Below are positions 1 through 6,154 of a DNA stretch of 8,635 nucleotides, piece by piece. The notes under the pieces are model-generated. The model did not search any database. It saw only the letters and a list, made by a program, of their open reading frames with translations, and was not told where the DNA came from. Both the position numbers and the translations under genes were made by a program. The DNA lies in the NCBI GenBank assembly GCA_030595015.1, contig JAUVDZ010000045.1, positions 1 to 8,635 on the forward strand, in the 5' to 3' direction. How positions within the stretch are numbered: the first letter of the stretch is position 1; every line of letters begins with the position of its first letter. This DNA is from Candidatus Peregrinibacteria bacterium. GTDB lineage: Bacteria > Patescibacteriota > Gracilibacteria > UBA1369 > PNNO01.

Positions 1-75
1 GTCAAAGCGTTTATCAAAAAAGACATTGCCTCCGCCTGTTTTTCCATGGATATTTGAATGGGTTCGGTTGTTCAT
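1..75 (-). CDS. Truncated unknown protein, N-terminal 25 residues only
   Basis: An ATG at 75-73 opens a minus-strand frame that runs without a stop to the left edge, giving 25 residues starting MNNRTHSNIHGKTGGG and ending FFDKRFD. The Gly/Asn/His-rich, basic start looks like a flexible N-terminus, and no domain can be named from it. It would lie 87 bases downstream of the L,D-transpeptidase gene on the same strand, behind the inverted repeat at 79-123. No Shine-Dalgarno sequence precedes the ATG. The opposite strand is an alternative: plus frame 1 is open from the edge to a TGA at 55-57 (and frame 3 to a TGA at 75-77), so this could instead be the tail of a convergent gene. The choice of strand is uncertain. 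Confidence 0.4.
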   Translation of the reverse strand, partial: MNNRTHSNIHGKTGGGNVFFDKRFD

Positions 76-78
76 GAT

Positions 79-123
79 ATCGAAGTTAAAGGGTCGGTAT
101 TATTCTACCGAACCCTCTTCGAT
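79..123 (-). terminator. Large inverted repeat after the L,D-transpeptidase gene, probable terminator
   Basis: The outer arms ATCGAAG (79-85) and CTTCGAT (117-123) are perfect 7-base complements. Inside, 90-99 pairs with 106-116 as about ten base pairs with one bulged base, around a six-base loop; a four-base bulge (86-89) separates the two stems. In the minus direction the inner stem is followed by TTTAACTT, a weak U tract, so the best reading is termination of the transcript from 1176. It could equally be a bidirectional terminator if a plus-strand gene ends at 57, or an operator/attenuator of the truncated gene. Confidence 0.5.
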
Positions 124-130
124 GTGTCTG
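102..130 (-). promoter_or_regulatory. Possible promoter of the truncated left-edge gene
   Basis: On the minus strand CAGACA (130-125, 4/6 to the -35 consensus) and TAGAAT (107-102, 5/6 to the -10 consensus) are 17 bases apart. Initiation near 95 would leave a leader of about 20 bases before the ATG at 75. The -10 lies in the loop and inner stem of the inverted repeat, so the repeat would act as an operator if this promoter is used, or as a terminator if it is not. Confidence 0.25.
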
Positions 131-162
131 AACTTATTCACACCCTTTGAATCATCCTGCTC

Positions 163-1176
163 TTACCTCACAATAACCGACATCCCGACTTCACCAAACT
201 CATAAGCAAACACCGCATCATTCGGAAGTAATCGAATACATCCATGACTTCTTCGCGTTCCAATATGGTTTAAAGCCTCTGTCCAGAAGTATCCATTATC
301 AAATGAAAGGCTTGGGAGTGCGTGAATTCCGTATCCACCTGATCTAAACATCATCCATTGCGGCATAATATAATGTGGCCATGCACCACCTACTCTGACA
401 TCTTGCTTATTAAGGATTTGGGTTTTTCCATAGGGCGTTGGAGTGCTGTATTTACCAGAACTCACAGGGAATTGACGAATAATAATATCACCAACTTTTA
501 AAAACATTCGTTGTTCTGCGATACTAACTTCAATTGATTTTTCTCCATTTATATCCTCTGGTCCAATTCTTCGGGTTGTATCTACGTATTTAACGTAATC
601 TCTTTTTTCATTTAAATAAGTACCAACATCAAAATTTACAACAAATGGTTTTTCCATCCATTTTTTTCCTTCTAAAACAATATCAAAATATTCTCTATAA
701 AGCGCGTTATCTTCAGGAGCTTTGATATAAAAAGTGAATGAACCTTTTTCTCCTGGTTTAACAATTTCCTGATCCAGCTTGATTCTATGAGGAGCAATCC
801 ATCCTGTATCTTTGTCGCTATTTTCAGTATAAAAAACACTTTCTCTATCTTTGTATTTTTCAGTTCCTAAACGAGCAATTGGTCTAAAATCACATCCGCT
901 GTCGTCAGAGTAAAAAGGGATTGTTCCTGTGTTTTGAATATAAACAACTACTTTTTCAATCTCGTTTGGTTTGCTGATTAATTTTTTTCGGGTACCCAGA
1001 AATTCAAAGTCATATTTAAGCTCAACTCCATCTTTATAATTATATGAACAAACACTTGGTTGTTCAGGTTTGTAACTTTGCGCTGAAGCCGTGCAAGCGC
1101 CAAAAGCAAATGTTCCTATAGTTAAAACAATTCCCAAGCTTAATATTCCAAGACTTAAAGTAATCAGTTTTTTCAT
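163..1176 (-). CDS. Secreted L,D-transpeptidase (YkuD family)
   Basis: The 337-residue protein cross-links peptidoglycan (3-3 type) or attaches groups to it outside the membrane, using a cysteine nucleophile. Residues 1-32 look like a signal peptide: Lys2-Lys3, a long hydrophobic core, and an ASA site before Gln33. A Cys at 28 (FGAC) weakly resembles a lipobox, so a lipoprotein is possible. Residues about 40-180 form a beta-rich, Ig-like region with a possible disulfide pair, Cys43 and Cys95. The YkuD domain spans about 213-337, with His285 in GIHA and the catalytic signature SHGCIRL (His311, Cys313). The ATG at 1176 directly precedes the signal peptide; no Shine-Dalgarno is visible. It lies downstream of nrdR on the same strand but has its own strong promoter. 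The family call is firm; the wall substrate is unknown. Confidence 0.93.
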   Translation of the reverse strand: MKKLITLSLGILSLGIVLTIGTFAFGACTASAQSYKPEQPSVCSYNYKDGVELKYDFEFLGTRKKLISKPNEIEKVVVYIQNTGTIPFYSDDSGCDFRPIARLGTEKYKDRESVFYTENSDKDTGWIAPHRIKLDQEIVKPGEKGSFTFYIKAPEDNALYREYFDIVLEGKKWMEKPFVVNFDVGTYLNEKRDYVKYVDTTRRIGPEDINGEKSIEVSIAEQRMFLKVGDIIIRQFPVSSGKYSTPTPYGKTQILNKQDVRVGGAWPHYIMPQWMMFRSGGYGIHALPSLSFDNGYFWTEALNHIGTRRSHGCIRLLPNDAVFAYEFGEVGMSVIVR

Positions 1177-1204
1177 TTTATTTTTGTTAGATTTTTAATA
1201 ATTT

Positions 1205-1228
1205 ATAGAGAATGGTTTTATTCCCTAT
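1205..1228 (-). promoter_or_regulatory. 5'-terminal stem-loop in the L,D-transpeptidase leader
   Basis: In the minus-strand RNA, ATAGGGAAT (1228-1220) pairs with ATTCTCTAT (1213-1205) over nine base pairs including one G-U, closing a six-base loop. The stem begins at the start site predicted by the upstream promoter (about 1228). The sequence after it is A-rich, not U-rich, so it does not look like a terminator for nrdR. A stabilising or regulatory 5' hairpin is inferred. Confidence 0.45.
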
Positions 1229-1233
1229 GATAT

Positions 1234-1262
1234 ATTATACAATAAATTGGAAGCATTGGCAA
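1234..1262 (-). promoter_or_regulatory. Sigma70-type promoter of the L,D-transpeptidase gene
   Basis: TTGCCA (1262-1257, 5/6) and a perfect TATAAT (1239-1234) are separated by exactly 17 bases. It lies in the gap after the nrdR stop codon and predicts initiation near 1228-1227, giving a leader of about 50 bases. This is the best consensus promoter in the window, and it makes the gene independent of nrdR transcription. Confidence 0.75.
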
Positions 1263-1265
1263 CCC

Positions 1266-1715
1266 CTAGCTATTTTTAATATTTTCTAATTCCTGTTGAA
1301 AGCTTTCAATATCTTTAAAACTTCTGTAAACCGAAGCGAATCTTATATATGCAACTTCATCAAGTTTTTTAAGTTCCTCCATTATGCCCTCACCAACGAT
1401 ATCAGAAGGGATTTCTTTCCCGTAACTTCTCCATTTATCTTCCAAGTCCGAAATAATCCCATCAACCTGAGCCTGAGTAACCGGACGTTTTTCGCAAGCT
1501 CTCCAGATTCCTTTTTCAACTTTTTCGCGAACATATGGCTCACGCGATTCATTACGCTTAATCACAATCAAATTATTGTGTTCCATACGCTCAAAAGTCG
1601 TAAATCTCCATTTACATTCAAGACACTCCCGACGACGTCTGGTTGATTTTCCTTCATGAGTTTCTCGAGAATCAAGCACCCTTGTTGTTTTTGCCTTACA
1701 TTTGGGACATTTCAT
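1266..1715 (-). CDS. nrdR: Transcriptional repressor NrdR
   Basis: NrdR senses ATP/dATP and represses ribonucleotide reductase genes. The 149-residue length is typical. A zinc ribbon occupies residues 1-35, with Cys3, Cys6 (CPKC), Cys31 and Cys34 (CLEC), and is followed by the basic stretch STRRRREC. An ATP-cone domain covers about 47-137, ending in the family motif AYIRFASVYRSF. The ATG at 1715 lies inside the 3' end of the HD hydrolase gene (20-base overlap). With no Shine-Dalgarno, its translation is probably coupled to the upstream gene. The stop is TAG, the only one in the window. No ribonucleotide reductase gene and no recognisable NrdR box are present, so its targets lie elsewhere. Confidence 0.95.
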   Translation of the reverse strand: MKCPKCKAKTTRVLDSRETHEGKSTRRRRECLECKWRFTTFERMEHNNLIVIKRNESREPYVREKVEKGIWRACEKRPVTQAQVDGIISDLEDKWRSYGKEIPSDIVGEGIMEELKKLDEVAYIRFASVYRSFKDIESFQQELENIKNS

Positions 1716-2808
1716 CTACTTTTTGTTGAGTAATAATATTATGCTTTAATGCTTCCTTAATAGCAAATTCATCTGTCATACCAACTACAAAATCTTTTAC
1801 AACAATTACCAAATCTTCACCTTCATCAATTCGTTTTTGCTTGTTTTTTGAGTTCATATCTTGTGGATTTTGAAGATAGTGTTCAAAAATGGGTTTGAGG
1901 ATTGCGTCTGCCATTTTAAGAGCATTAACAACCTTTGGGCTATTATACAAATTGTCTATTAAGAATTTTCGTGTTTCAGCAAGATCTTCCAGGGTTTCTT
2001 TACTTTGTATAATTAATTTTCTTTCAGCGTTTCTTACGTCTTCAACTGTTTGAATCCTATTCTCTTCGATTGTTTTTTCGCTTTCTTCTTTTAGATCTTT
2101 TGTAAGGATTTTAATAATCGCACTTACAGAATCCTGAATATACATCACTTCATCCTCATTTTCATTAACCATTTCAGAGGCTCTTTTCCATAATTTTAAT
2201 TTTTTGACATCTTCAAGTTTAAGAATTCCTGATCGAAGACCATCCACTAAATCATGAGCCGTGTAAGCAATTTCATCAACCAGGTCAACAACCTGAGCTT
2301 CTAATAATGGTTTTTTCCCATCATTCTTATATCTTTTTGTTAAAGGATCATGCGGACTTGAGTGTTTTTTAAGTCCTTCTAAAACTTCTTCGCTAAGACC
2401 CCATCTTTTACAAATTTCGTAACTTTGATTGTTATGATCAAATCCATCATATCCTTTTTCAATCATAATCTCATCCATAATATCCTCTCCTTTGTGTCCA
2501 AAAGGAGGGTGGCCAAGATCATGACCAAGTGCAATAACTTCAGCAAGTTTCGCGTTTAATCCCATTTCATAACAAACAACTTCTGCCAGATATGCAACCT
2601 GATCAGTATGAGTGGCTCGTGTTCTGAAATGATCACTTAAGTATGAAGGAAAAACCTGAGACTTCCCACGCATCCTCTGATGCTCTTTCATTTTAAATTT
2701 AATCGTCCCTTCGTCACGCATAAAAGCAGTTCGTCCATCACTATGCTTCAGCTTTTTTGCTGACTCAGAATTTTCATCTCTAAATGCATAAGGTTTTAAA
2801 ACATTCAT
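1696..2808 (-). CDS. dgt: dGTPase-like deoxynucleotide triphosphohydrolase (HD domain)
   Basis: This family hydrolyses dGTP or other dNTPs to the deoxynucleoside and triphosphate in the cytoplasm. With the ATG at 2808 the protein has 370 residues, close to the shorter dGTPase-like subfamily and well below E. coli Dgt (about 505). The metal-binding HD set is visible: RATHT (His67), GHDLGHPPFGH (His96-Asp97, His100, His105) and VDEIAYTAHD (Asp178). The N-terminal GRTAFMRD...KSQVF stretch matches the family pattern. An upstream TTG at 2835 was rejected because it overlaps the -10 box. It is the first gene of an operon with nrdR, joining dNTP breakdown to control of dNTP synthesis. The exact substrate cannot be read from sequence. 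Confidence 0.9.
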   Translation of the reverse strand: MNVLKPYAFRDENSESAKKLKHSDGRTAFMRDEGTIKFKMKEHQRMRGKSQVFPSYLSDHFRTRATHTDQVAYLAEVVCYEMGLNAKLAEVIALGHDLGHPPFGHKGEDIMDEIMIEKGYDGFDHNNQSYEICKRWGLSEEVLEGLKKHSSPHDPLTKRYKNDGKKPLLEAQVVDLVDEIAYTAHDLVDGLRSGILKLEDVKKLKLWKRASEMVNENEDEVMYIQDSVSAIIKILTKDLKEESEKTIEENRIQTVEDVRNAERKLIIQSKETLEDLAETRKFLIDNLYNSPKVVNALKMADAILKPIFEHYLQNPQDMNSKNKQKRIDEGEDLVIVVKDFVVGMTDEFAIKEALKHNIITQQKVDEMSQM

Positions 2809-2834
2809 CTGTGCTGGTGCGATTAGGGTGCTCA

Positions 2835-2864
2835 ATTATGGCATAAACTAGTTTCTAATTGCAA
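2835..2864 (-). promoter_or_regulatory. Promoter of the dgt-nrdR operon
   Basis: TTGCAA (2864-2859, 4/6) and CATAAT (2840-2835, 5/6) are 18 bases apart, and the -10 carries an extended TG at 2843-2842. Initiation near 2828 leaves a leader of about 20 bases before the ATG at 2808. A perfect 10-base palindrome, AAACTAGTTT (2845-2854), sits within the spacer. Confidence 0.55.
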
Positions 2865-2879
2865 GTGGTTAGTTTAATC

Positions 2880-2917
2880 TTAGAACCCTGGGAGTTCTAA
2901 GAACCCCGGGGGTTCCT
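2880..2917. promoter_or_regulatory. Two tandem GC-rich palindromes between the divergent dgt and xer promoters
   Basis: Palindrome 1 (2880-2900) has perfect arms TTAGAAC and GTTCTAA around a partly paired CCTGGGA core. Palindrome 2 (2899-2917) contains the perfect 15-base GAACCCC-G-GGGGTTC, with a further matching end base on each side. Their centres are 18 bases apart, and together they read as four half-sites of AGAACCC type in alternating orientation. Because both flanking genes point away from it, a terminator is unlikely. It sits between the -35 boxes of the two promoters, so the favoured reading is a shared operator; a Xer target site is a less likely alternative. Confidence 0.6.
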
Positions 2918-2927
2918 GGTACTGATA

Positions 2928-2956
2928 TTGTGCAAAATTCTCACACACGGTAAAAT
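2928..2956 (+). promoter_or_regulatory. Promoter of the xer gene
   Basis: TTGTGC (2928-2933, 3/6) and TAAAAT (2951-2956, 5/6) are separated by 17 bases. The -10 ends six bases before the ATG at 2963, so initiation would fall on or beside the start codon and the mRNA would be leaderless. Confidence 0.5.
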
Positions 2957-2962
2957 GTGCAC

Positions 2963-3877
2963 ATGGATAAACTTTCGCAGCACATTCGCAAATTTCTTGA
3001 ACATGTTGAAGTTGGTAAAAATCAATCTCTTAAAACTATCGAGAATTATCAACATTATCTTGGTCGTTTTTTGGCTTGGTATGGCGATAAAAAGCCGCAC
3101 CAAATCACTCTCGATGACATCCACAAGTATCGGCTTTATCTTAATCGATATTCAGATGATCGTGGACGAACTCTTGGAACAAAAACTCAGAATTATCATG
3201 TTATCGCTCTTCGTGCTTTTTTAAAATATCTCATCAAAAACGATATTCAAACGCTTTCTCCTGAAAAAATTGATCTTCAAAAAATTCCTGAGAGAATAGT
3301 TGAATATTTGGATCGTGATGAACTTGAGCGATTGTTTGCAGTGATTCCACGCGACAATATTAAAGGTCTGCGAAATCGCGCAATTGTTGAAACTTTGTAT
3401 TCAACCGGGCTTCGTGTTTCAGAACTCGTGAGTTTGAATCGTAAACAGATTGATTTGAAGCGAAAGGAATTTATGATCAGAGGGAAGGGAAAAAAGCCGC
3501 GTATTGTTTTTTTAAGTGAGCGCTGTTGTAAGTTTATTGAAGATTATTTGGATGAGCGTCAGGATAATTTCGATCCACTTTTTATTAATCATGGGCGGAC
3601 TCGAAAAGGGGACGACATCACACTTTCAGAGAAGCGTCGTTTAACAACTGTGACTATTCAAAATATTGTAAGAGGGGCTGCTTTGAAGGCTGGAATCATC
3701 AAAAAAGTCACGCCACATGTTTTAAGGCATTCATTTGCCACTGAACTTTTAATAAACGGCGCAGACATTCGTAGCGTTCAAGAAATGCTTGGACATTCAT
3801 CAATCACGACTACTCAGATTTACACACATGTGACGAATAAGCGATTACGTGAAATTCATGAGAAGTTTCATCGGTAA
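2963..3877 (+). CDS. xer: Tyrosine site-specific recombinase, XerC/XerD type
   Basis: Xer recombinases resolve chromosome dimers at a dif site. The 304-residue protein has the standard two-domain form: an N-terminal SAM-like core-binding domain (about 1-95) and a catalytic domain (about 110-304). The full catalytic set is present: Arg151 in TGLRVSEL, Lys175 in GKGKK, His252 and Arg255 in HVLRHSF, His278 in LGHSS, and the nucleophile Tyr287 in TQIYTH. The C-terminal LREIHEKFHR resembles housekeeping Xer proteins rather than phage integrases. I chose the ATG at 2963 over a GTG at 2957 because the -10 box ends at 2956. It is divergent from dgt and converges on the flippase gene with one base between stop codons. 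XerC, XerD or a single-Xer system cannot be distinguished here. Confidence 0.92.
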   Translation: MDKLSQHIRKFLEHVEVGKNQSLKTIENYQHYLGRFLAWYGDKKPHQITLDDIHKYRLYLNRYSDDRGRTLGTKTQNYHVIALRAFLKYLIKNDIQTLSPEKIDLQKIPERIVEYLDRDELERLFAVIPRDNIKGLRNRAIVETLYSTGLRVSELVSLNRKQIDLKRKEFMIRGKGKKPRIVFLSERCCKFIEDYLDERQDNFDPLFINHGRTRKGDDITLSEKRRLTTVTIQNIVRGAALKAGIIKKVTPHVLRHSFATELLINGADIRSVQEMLGHSSITTTQIYTHVTNKRLREIHEKFHR

Positions 3878-3878
3878 T

Positions 3879-5360
3879 TTACCTCTTCAACATTTTCAAT
3901 TGATCTTTGCTAATTGCTTTCGTTATAAACAAAGCGCTTCCATAAACAAAAGCTCCTAAAGGTACCAATACTAATACGTTCCAGTTTTGGATCCATTCAA
4001 ATGTTGGTTCTCTAAGCAAGTAGACAACTAAGCCCATTAGTCCAACTGATAAAACTATTCGCGCAGCTCTTCCGAGGTGAATTGTAAATGGAAGGAAGCG
4101 TTTTACAGTAATAAACACTAAAATAAATACCAAAATTTCACTCGCCACTGTTGCCAGCGCAGCTCCGATAAATCCATATGTAGGAATCACTAATAGATTT
4201 GCAATTACATTAAATAAAGCGCAAATTCCGTTTATCCAGACCAGCTGTGCTTGTTTTCCTATAGCGATTAAAGTGAAGTTGAAAATCACATTTAAAGCAA
4301 TCAAAACAAACGAGAATAAAACAATCTGCAATGCTACATCCGAACCATAAGCGAGCCCATTAAACCCTGAAACAAACTCAGGTTTTGAAATTAAATGAAT
4401 CAAAGGCACTGACAAAAGAAATCCTCCAACTAAAAATGGCAGAGCTAACATTAATTGAAAATCAAAAACATATTGCAAGATTTGCTTATAAGAATCACGT
4501 TTTTCTTTAATATGCCTAGTCAAAGTCGGCAATACAGCATTCATGAAATAGATCGGCAAAATAGACAAAGCTTCTAATAATCGAGCAGCAACTCCATACA
4601 AACCAGCTTCTTCTCTTCCTCTTATATTAAACACCAAGATCGCATCAGCTCTAAAATATATATTGCTTAAAAACAATGCCAAACCATAAGGTGCAGCCTG
4701 TTTTAATAAGTACTTTATTCGATCTCCATCCCATCTAAATCTCACAGGAGTATATCGACGAATCACAAAAAGTGTAAACACCAGCATTGCTAAATTTCCA
4801 AGGACTCCAGCCAAAAACAAGTTGTAAAAACCAGTTGCTGTGTCTAGTGTAAAGAGCACGTATGCAACCAAAACCATATATCCGACTTGGATAATTTTTC
4901 CGAAAATCTGAGCCATTGCAGCATATTGCATCTTATATTTTTCCTGCAAAACCGAAGTTAAAGTTCCGTTTATTAAAGCTATAAATGAGGCAGTAGTTGC
5001 AATCATAATCGCAAACGGAATCTGCGTACCCTGATGTGAAGGAATCAAAAATCCACCAATCATCACACCAATCAAAACAATCACTCCAACTAAAACTCGA
5101 ATAGTCAAAATATTACCTAAAATCTTTGATATATTTTTCTCATCTTTCGACATTTCACGAACAGCAATTGTGTATAGTCCAAAATCCGCAATAATCGCAA
5201 AAAGCGCTAAGAACTCATAAACATTCGTGTATTCACCATACTTTCCAACGCTTAAATACGAAGTAATAATTTTAATTACAGCAAGACTCAGGAGGCCAAC
5301 TCCGGCTCGTCCCATAATCTGAAAAGCTGTATTTGATAGTATTTTTCTGGCAGTAGACAT
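3879..5360 (-). CDS. Lipid-linked polysaccharide flippase (MOP superfamily, Wzx-like)
   Basis: This 493-residue integral membrane protein has about 12-14 hydrophobic segments along its whole length, the usual size for Wzx/RfbX-type flippases that move undecaprenyl-linked glycans across the membrane. The N-terminus is characteristic of the family: NTAFQIMGRAG, then SVGKYGEYTNVYEFLALFA and DFGLYTIAVREMS. A charged loop at about residues 282-293 divides two helical halves. MurJ is related but usually has a different N-terminal signature, so a cell-surface glycan flippase is preferred. A TTG at 5366 is in frame, but the ATG at 5360 fits the promoter better. No glycosyltransferase genes flank it, so its substrate is unknown. 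Its 3' end abuts xer. Confidence 0.85.
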   Translation of the reverse strand: MSTARKILSNTAFQIMGRAGVGLLSLAVIKIITSYLSVGKYGEYTNVYEFLALFAIIADFGLYTIAVREMSKDEKNISKILGNILTIRVLVGVIVLIGVMIGGFLIPSHQGTQIPFAIMIATTASFIALINGTLTSVLQEKYKMQYAAMAQIFGKIIQVGYMVLVAYVLFTLDTATGFYNLFLAGVLGNLAMLVFTLFVIRRYTPVRFRWDGDRIKYLLKQAAPYGLALFLSNIYFRADAILVFNIRGREEAGLYGVAARLLEALSILPIYFMNAVLPTLTRHIKEKRDSYKQILQYVFDFQLMLALPFLVGGFLLSVPLIHLISKPEFVSGFNGLAYGSDVALQIVLFSFVLIALNVIFNFTLIAIGKQAQLVWINGICALFNVIANLLVIPTYGFIGAALATVASEILVFILVFITVKRFLPFTIHLGRAARIVLSVGLMGLVVYLLREPTFEWIQNWNVLVLVPLGAFVYGSALFITKAISKDQLKMLKR

Positions 5361-5369
5361 AGCCAATCC

Positions 5370-5398
5370 AAGATACCTTAAAACCCATTAAAAGTTAA
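5370..5398 (-). promoter_or_regulatory. Putative promoter of the flippase gene
   Basis: On the minus strand TTAACT (5398-5393, 4/6) and TATCTT (5375-5370, 4/6) are 17 bases apart. The -10 ends nine bases before the ATG at 5360, predicting a leader of only two or three bases. The same nine-base distance occurs before prfB and the FemABX gene, which raises confidence in an otherwise modest match. Confidence 0.4.
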
Positions 5399-5430
5399 AT
5401 AAAAACTGTGGTACAATGACGTCCTTTAAT
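5388..5430 (+). promoter_or_regulatory. Promoter region of the 137-residue unknown gene
   Basis: TTAAAA (5388-5393, 4/6) and TACAAT (5412-5417, 5/6) are 18 bases apart, with an extended TG at 5409-5410. This predicts initiation near 5424 and a leader of about 16 bases. A second -10-like box, TTTAAT (5425-5430, 5/6), lies exactly nine bases before the ATG but has no good -35. The first -35 box touches that of the divergent flippase promoter. Confidence 0.45.
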
Positions 5431-5439
5431 TAAAAGAAT

Positions 5440-5853
5440 ATGAATAGAGTGAGCCGATTTGATAGAGCAATTCAGGAGTTGCAGGAGTTTCAGGAAGTCG
5501 CTGATTTTAAAGAAATATTAAGATCTGGGCAAGCAAGTAGATTAACTAAAGAATTACTTAAAGCAATGAATGGATTGAGAATGAGTGAAGGCTATACACA
5601 AGAAATGATTAGCGCTTTATATTCACAATTATTTCAGGTTGTCGAAGAAGTTACTGGTAACTTAACAGAATCTGGAAGAAATAAAATTCGTGGAATGTTT
5701 TTGAATGCAGGAGGCATTCAGGATGTATTAGATAAATTTCAATTATTTTGTGAAGAGCTGATACAACGACAAATTACAAATTTAGAAATAGAGAGACTTG
5801 CTATTAAAGGAGGGATTAGAAAATCTGTTATCGACTTGGATCTCCCTGAATAA
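5440..5853 (+). CDS. Unknown 137-residue helical protein
   Basis: I do not recognise this protein. It lacks a signal peptide and membrane segments, is rich in Glu, Gln, Arg and Leu, and should be largely alpha-helical and cytoplasmic. Helices are likely at about 5-27 (FDRAIQELQEFQEVADFKEI), 32-48, 54-76 and 94-119, with a single Cys near 106. There are no metal-binding clusters or nucleotide-binding loops. Arginine codons are strongly AGA-biased (8 of 11) and leucine is mostly TTA, whereas the nearby xer gene uses mainly CGN for arginine. It starts its own transcript after the flippase divide and is followed by a second small unknown gene with its own promoter. The intact frame, plausible start and promoter support a real gene. 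Confidence 0.75.
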   Translation: MNRVSRFDRAIQELQEFQEVADFKEILRSGQASRLTKELLKAMNGLRMSEGYTQEMISALYSQLFQVVEEVTGNLTESGRNKIRGMFLNAGGIQDVLDKFQLFCEELIQRQITNLEIERLAIKGGIRKSVIDLDLPE

Positions 5854-5859
5854 ATTCTA

Positions 5860-5888
5860 TTGAAAACAATCGGCAAATCTGGTTAAAT
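5860..5888 (+). promoter_or_regulatory. Promoter of the 77-residue unknown gene
   Basis: TTGAAA (5860-5865, 5/6) and TTAAAT (5883-5888, 4/6) are 17 bases apart, with an extended TG at 5880-5881. Initiation near 5895 would leave a leader of about 22 bases. A 13-base perfect palindrome, GGTTAA-A-TTAACC (5881-5893), covers the -10 box and could be an operator. Confidence 0.5.
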
Positions 5889-5916
5889 TAACCCCTTAAA
5901 ATTTAACTAAAAAATT

Positions 5917-6150
5917 ATGGAATTCAATTTATATCCTTACACGGATAAACTTGTTCAGAATTGTATTAGTCTTCTTACAACAAAAGATGTTTTAGAAGCT
6001 GCATATGCTCGAAGCGAAGAAGTTAGAAAAGTTGTTCAGCAGGTTATGGATGGATATAAACCTGAACTTCAGGATGGCGAAAATATTCCTGCAGAAGATA
6101 GCCCGGTAGGTGCTTATGCTTTAGGGCAACAAGAAAGCCACAGAGGTTAA
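5917..6150 (+). CDS. Unknown 77-residue acidic protein
   Basis: I do not recognise this protein. Residues 1-47 look helical (YTDKLVQNCISLLTTKDVLE, then RSEEVRKVVQQVMDGY). The last 30 residues are acidic, Pro/Gly-rich and probably disordered, ending QQESHRG. There is no signal peptide or membrane segment. It lies 63 bases after the previous unknown gene and 42 bases before prfB, and has its own promoter-like sequence, so it need not be co-transcribed with either. The ATG is the only sensible start, and the reading frame has normal codon use for the window. Its short length keeps confidence moderate. Confidence 0.65.
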   Translation: MEFNLYPYTDKLVQNCISLLTTKDVLEAAYARSEEVRKVVQQVMDGYKPELQDGENIPAEDSPVGAYALGQQESHRG

Positions 6151-6154
6151 ATTA

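Noticed and set aside
1177..1265. NrdR box or nrdR terminator in the gap after nrdR
   Set aside because: No ACACnATATATnGTGT-like box is present, and the hairpin at 1205-1228 is followed by A-rich rather than U-rich RNA.
2809..2835. TTG start adding nine residues to the HD hydrolase
   Set aside because: The TTG overlaps the -10 box CATAAT, and the family pattern begins near the ATG at 2808.
2963..3877. Tyrosine recombinase as the integrase of a mobile element or integron
   Set aside because: Its size and C-terminus match housekeeping Xer; there is no tRNA, attachment repeat or cargo, and the neighbours are core genes.
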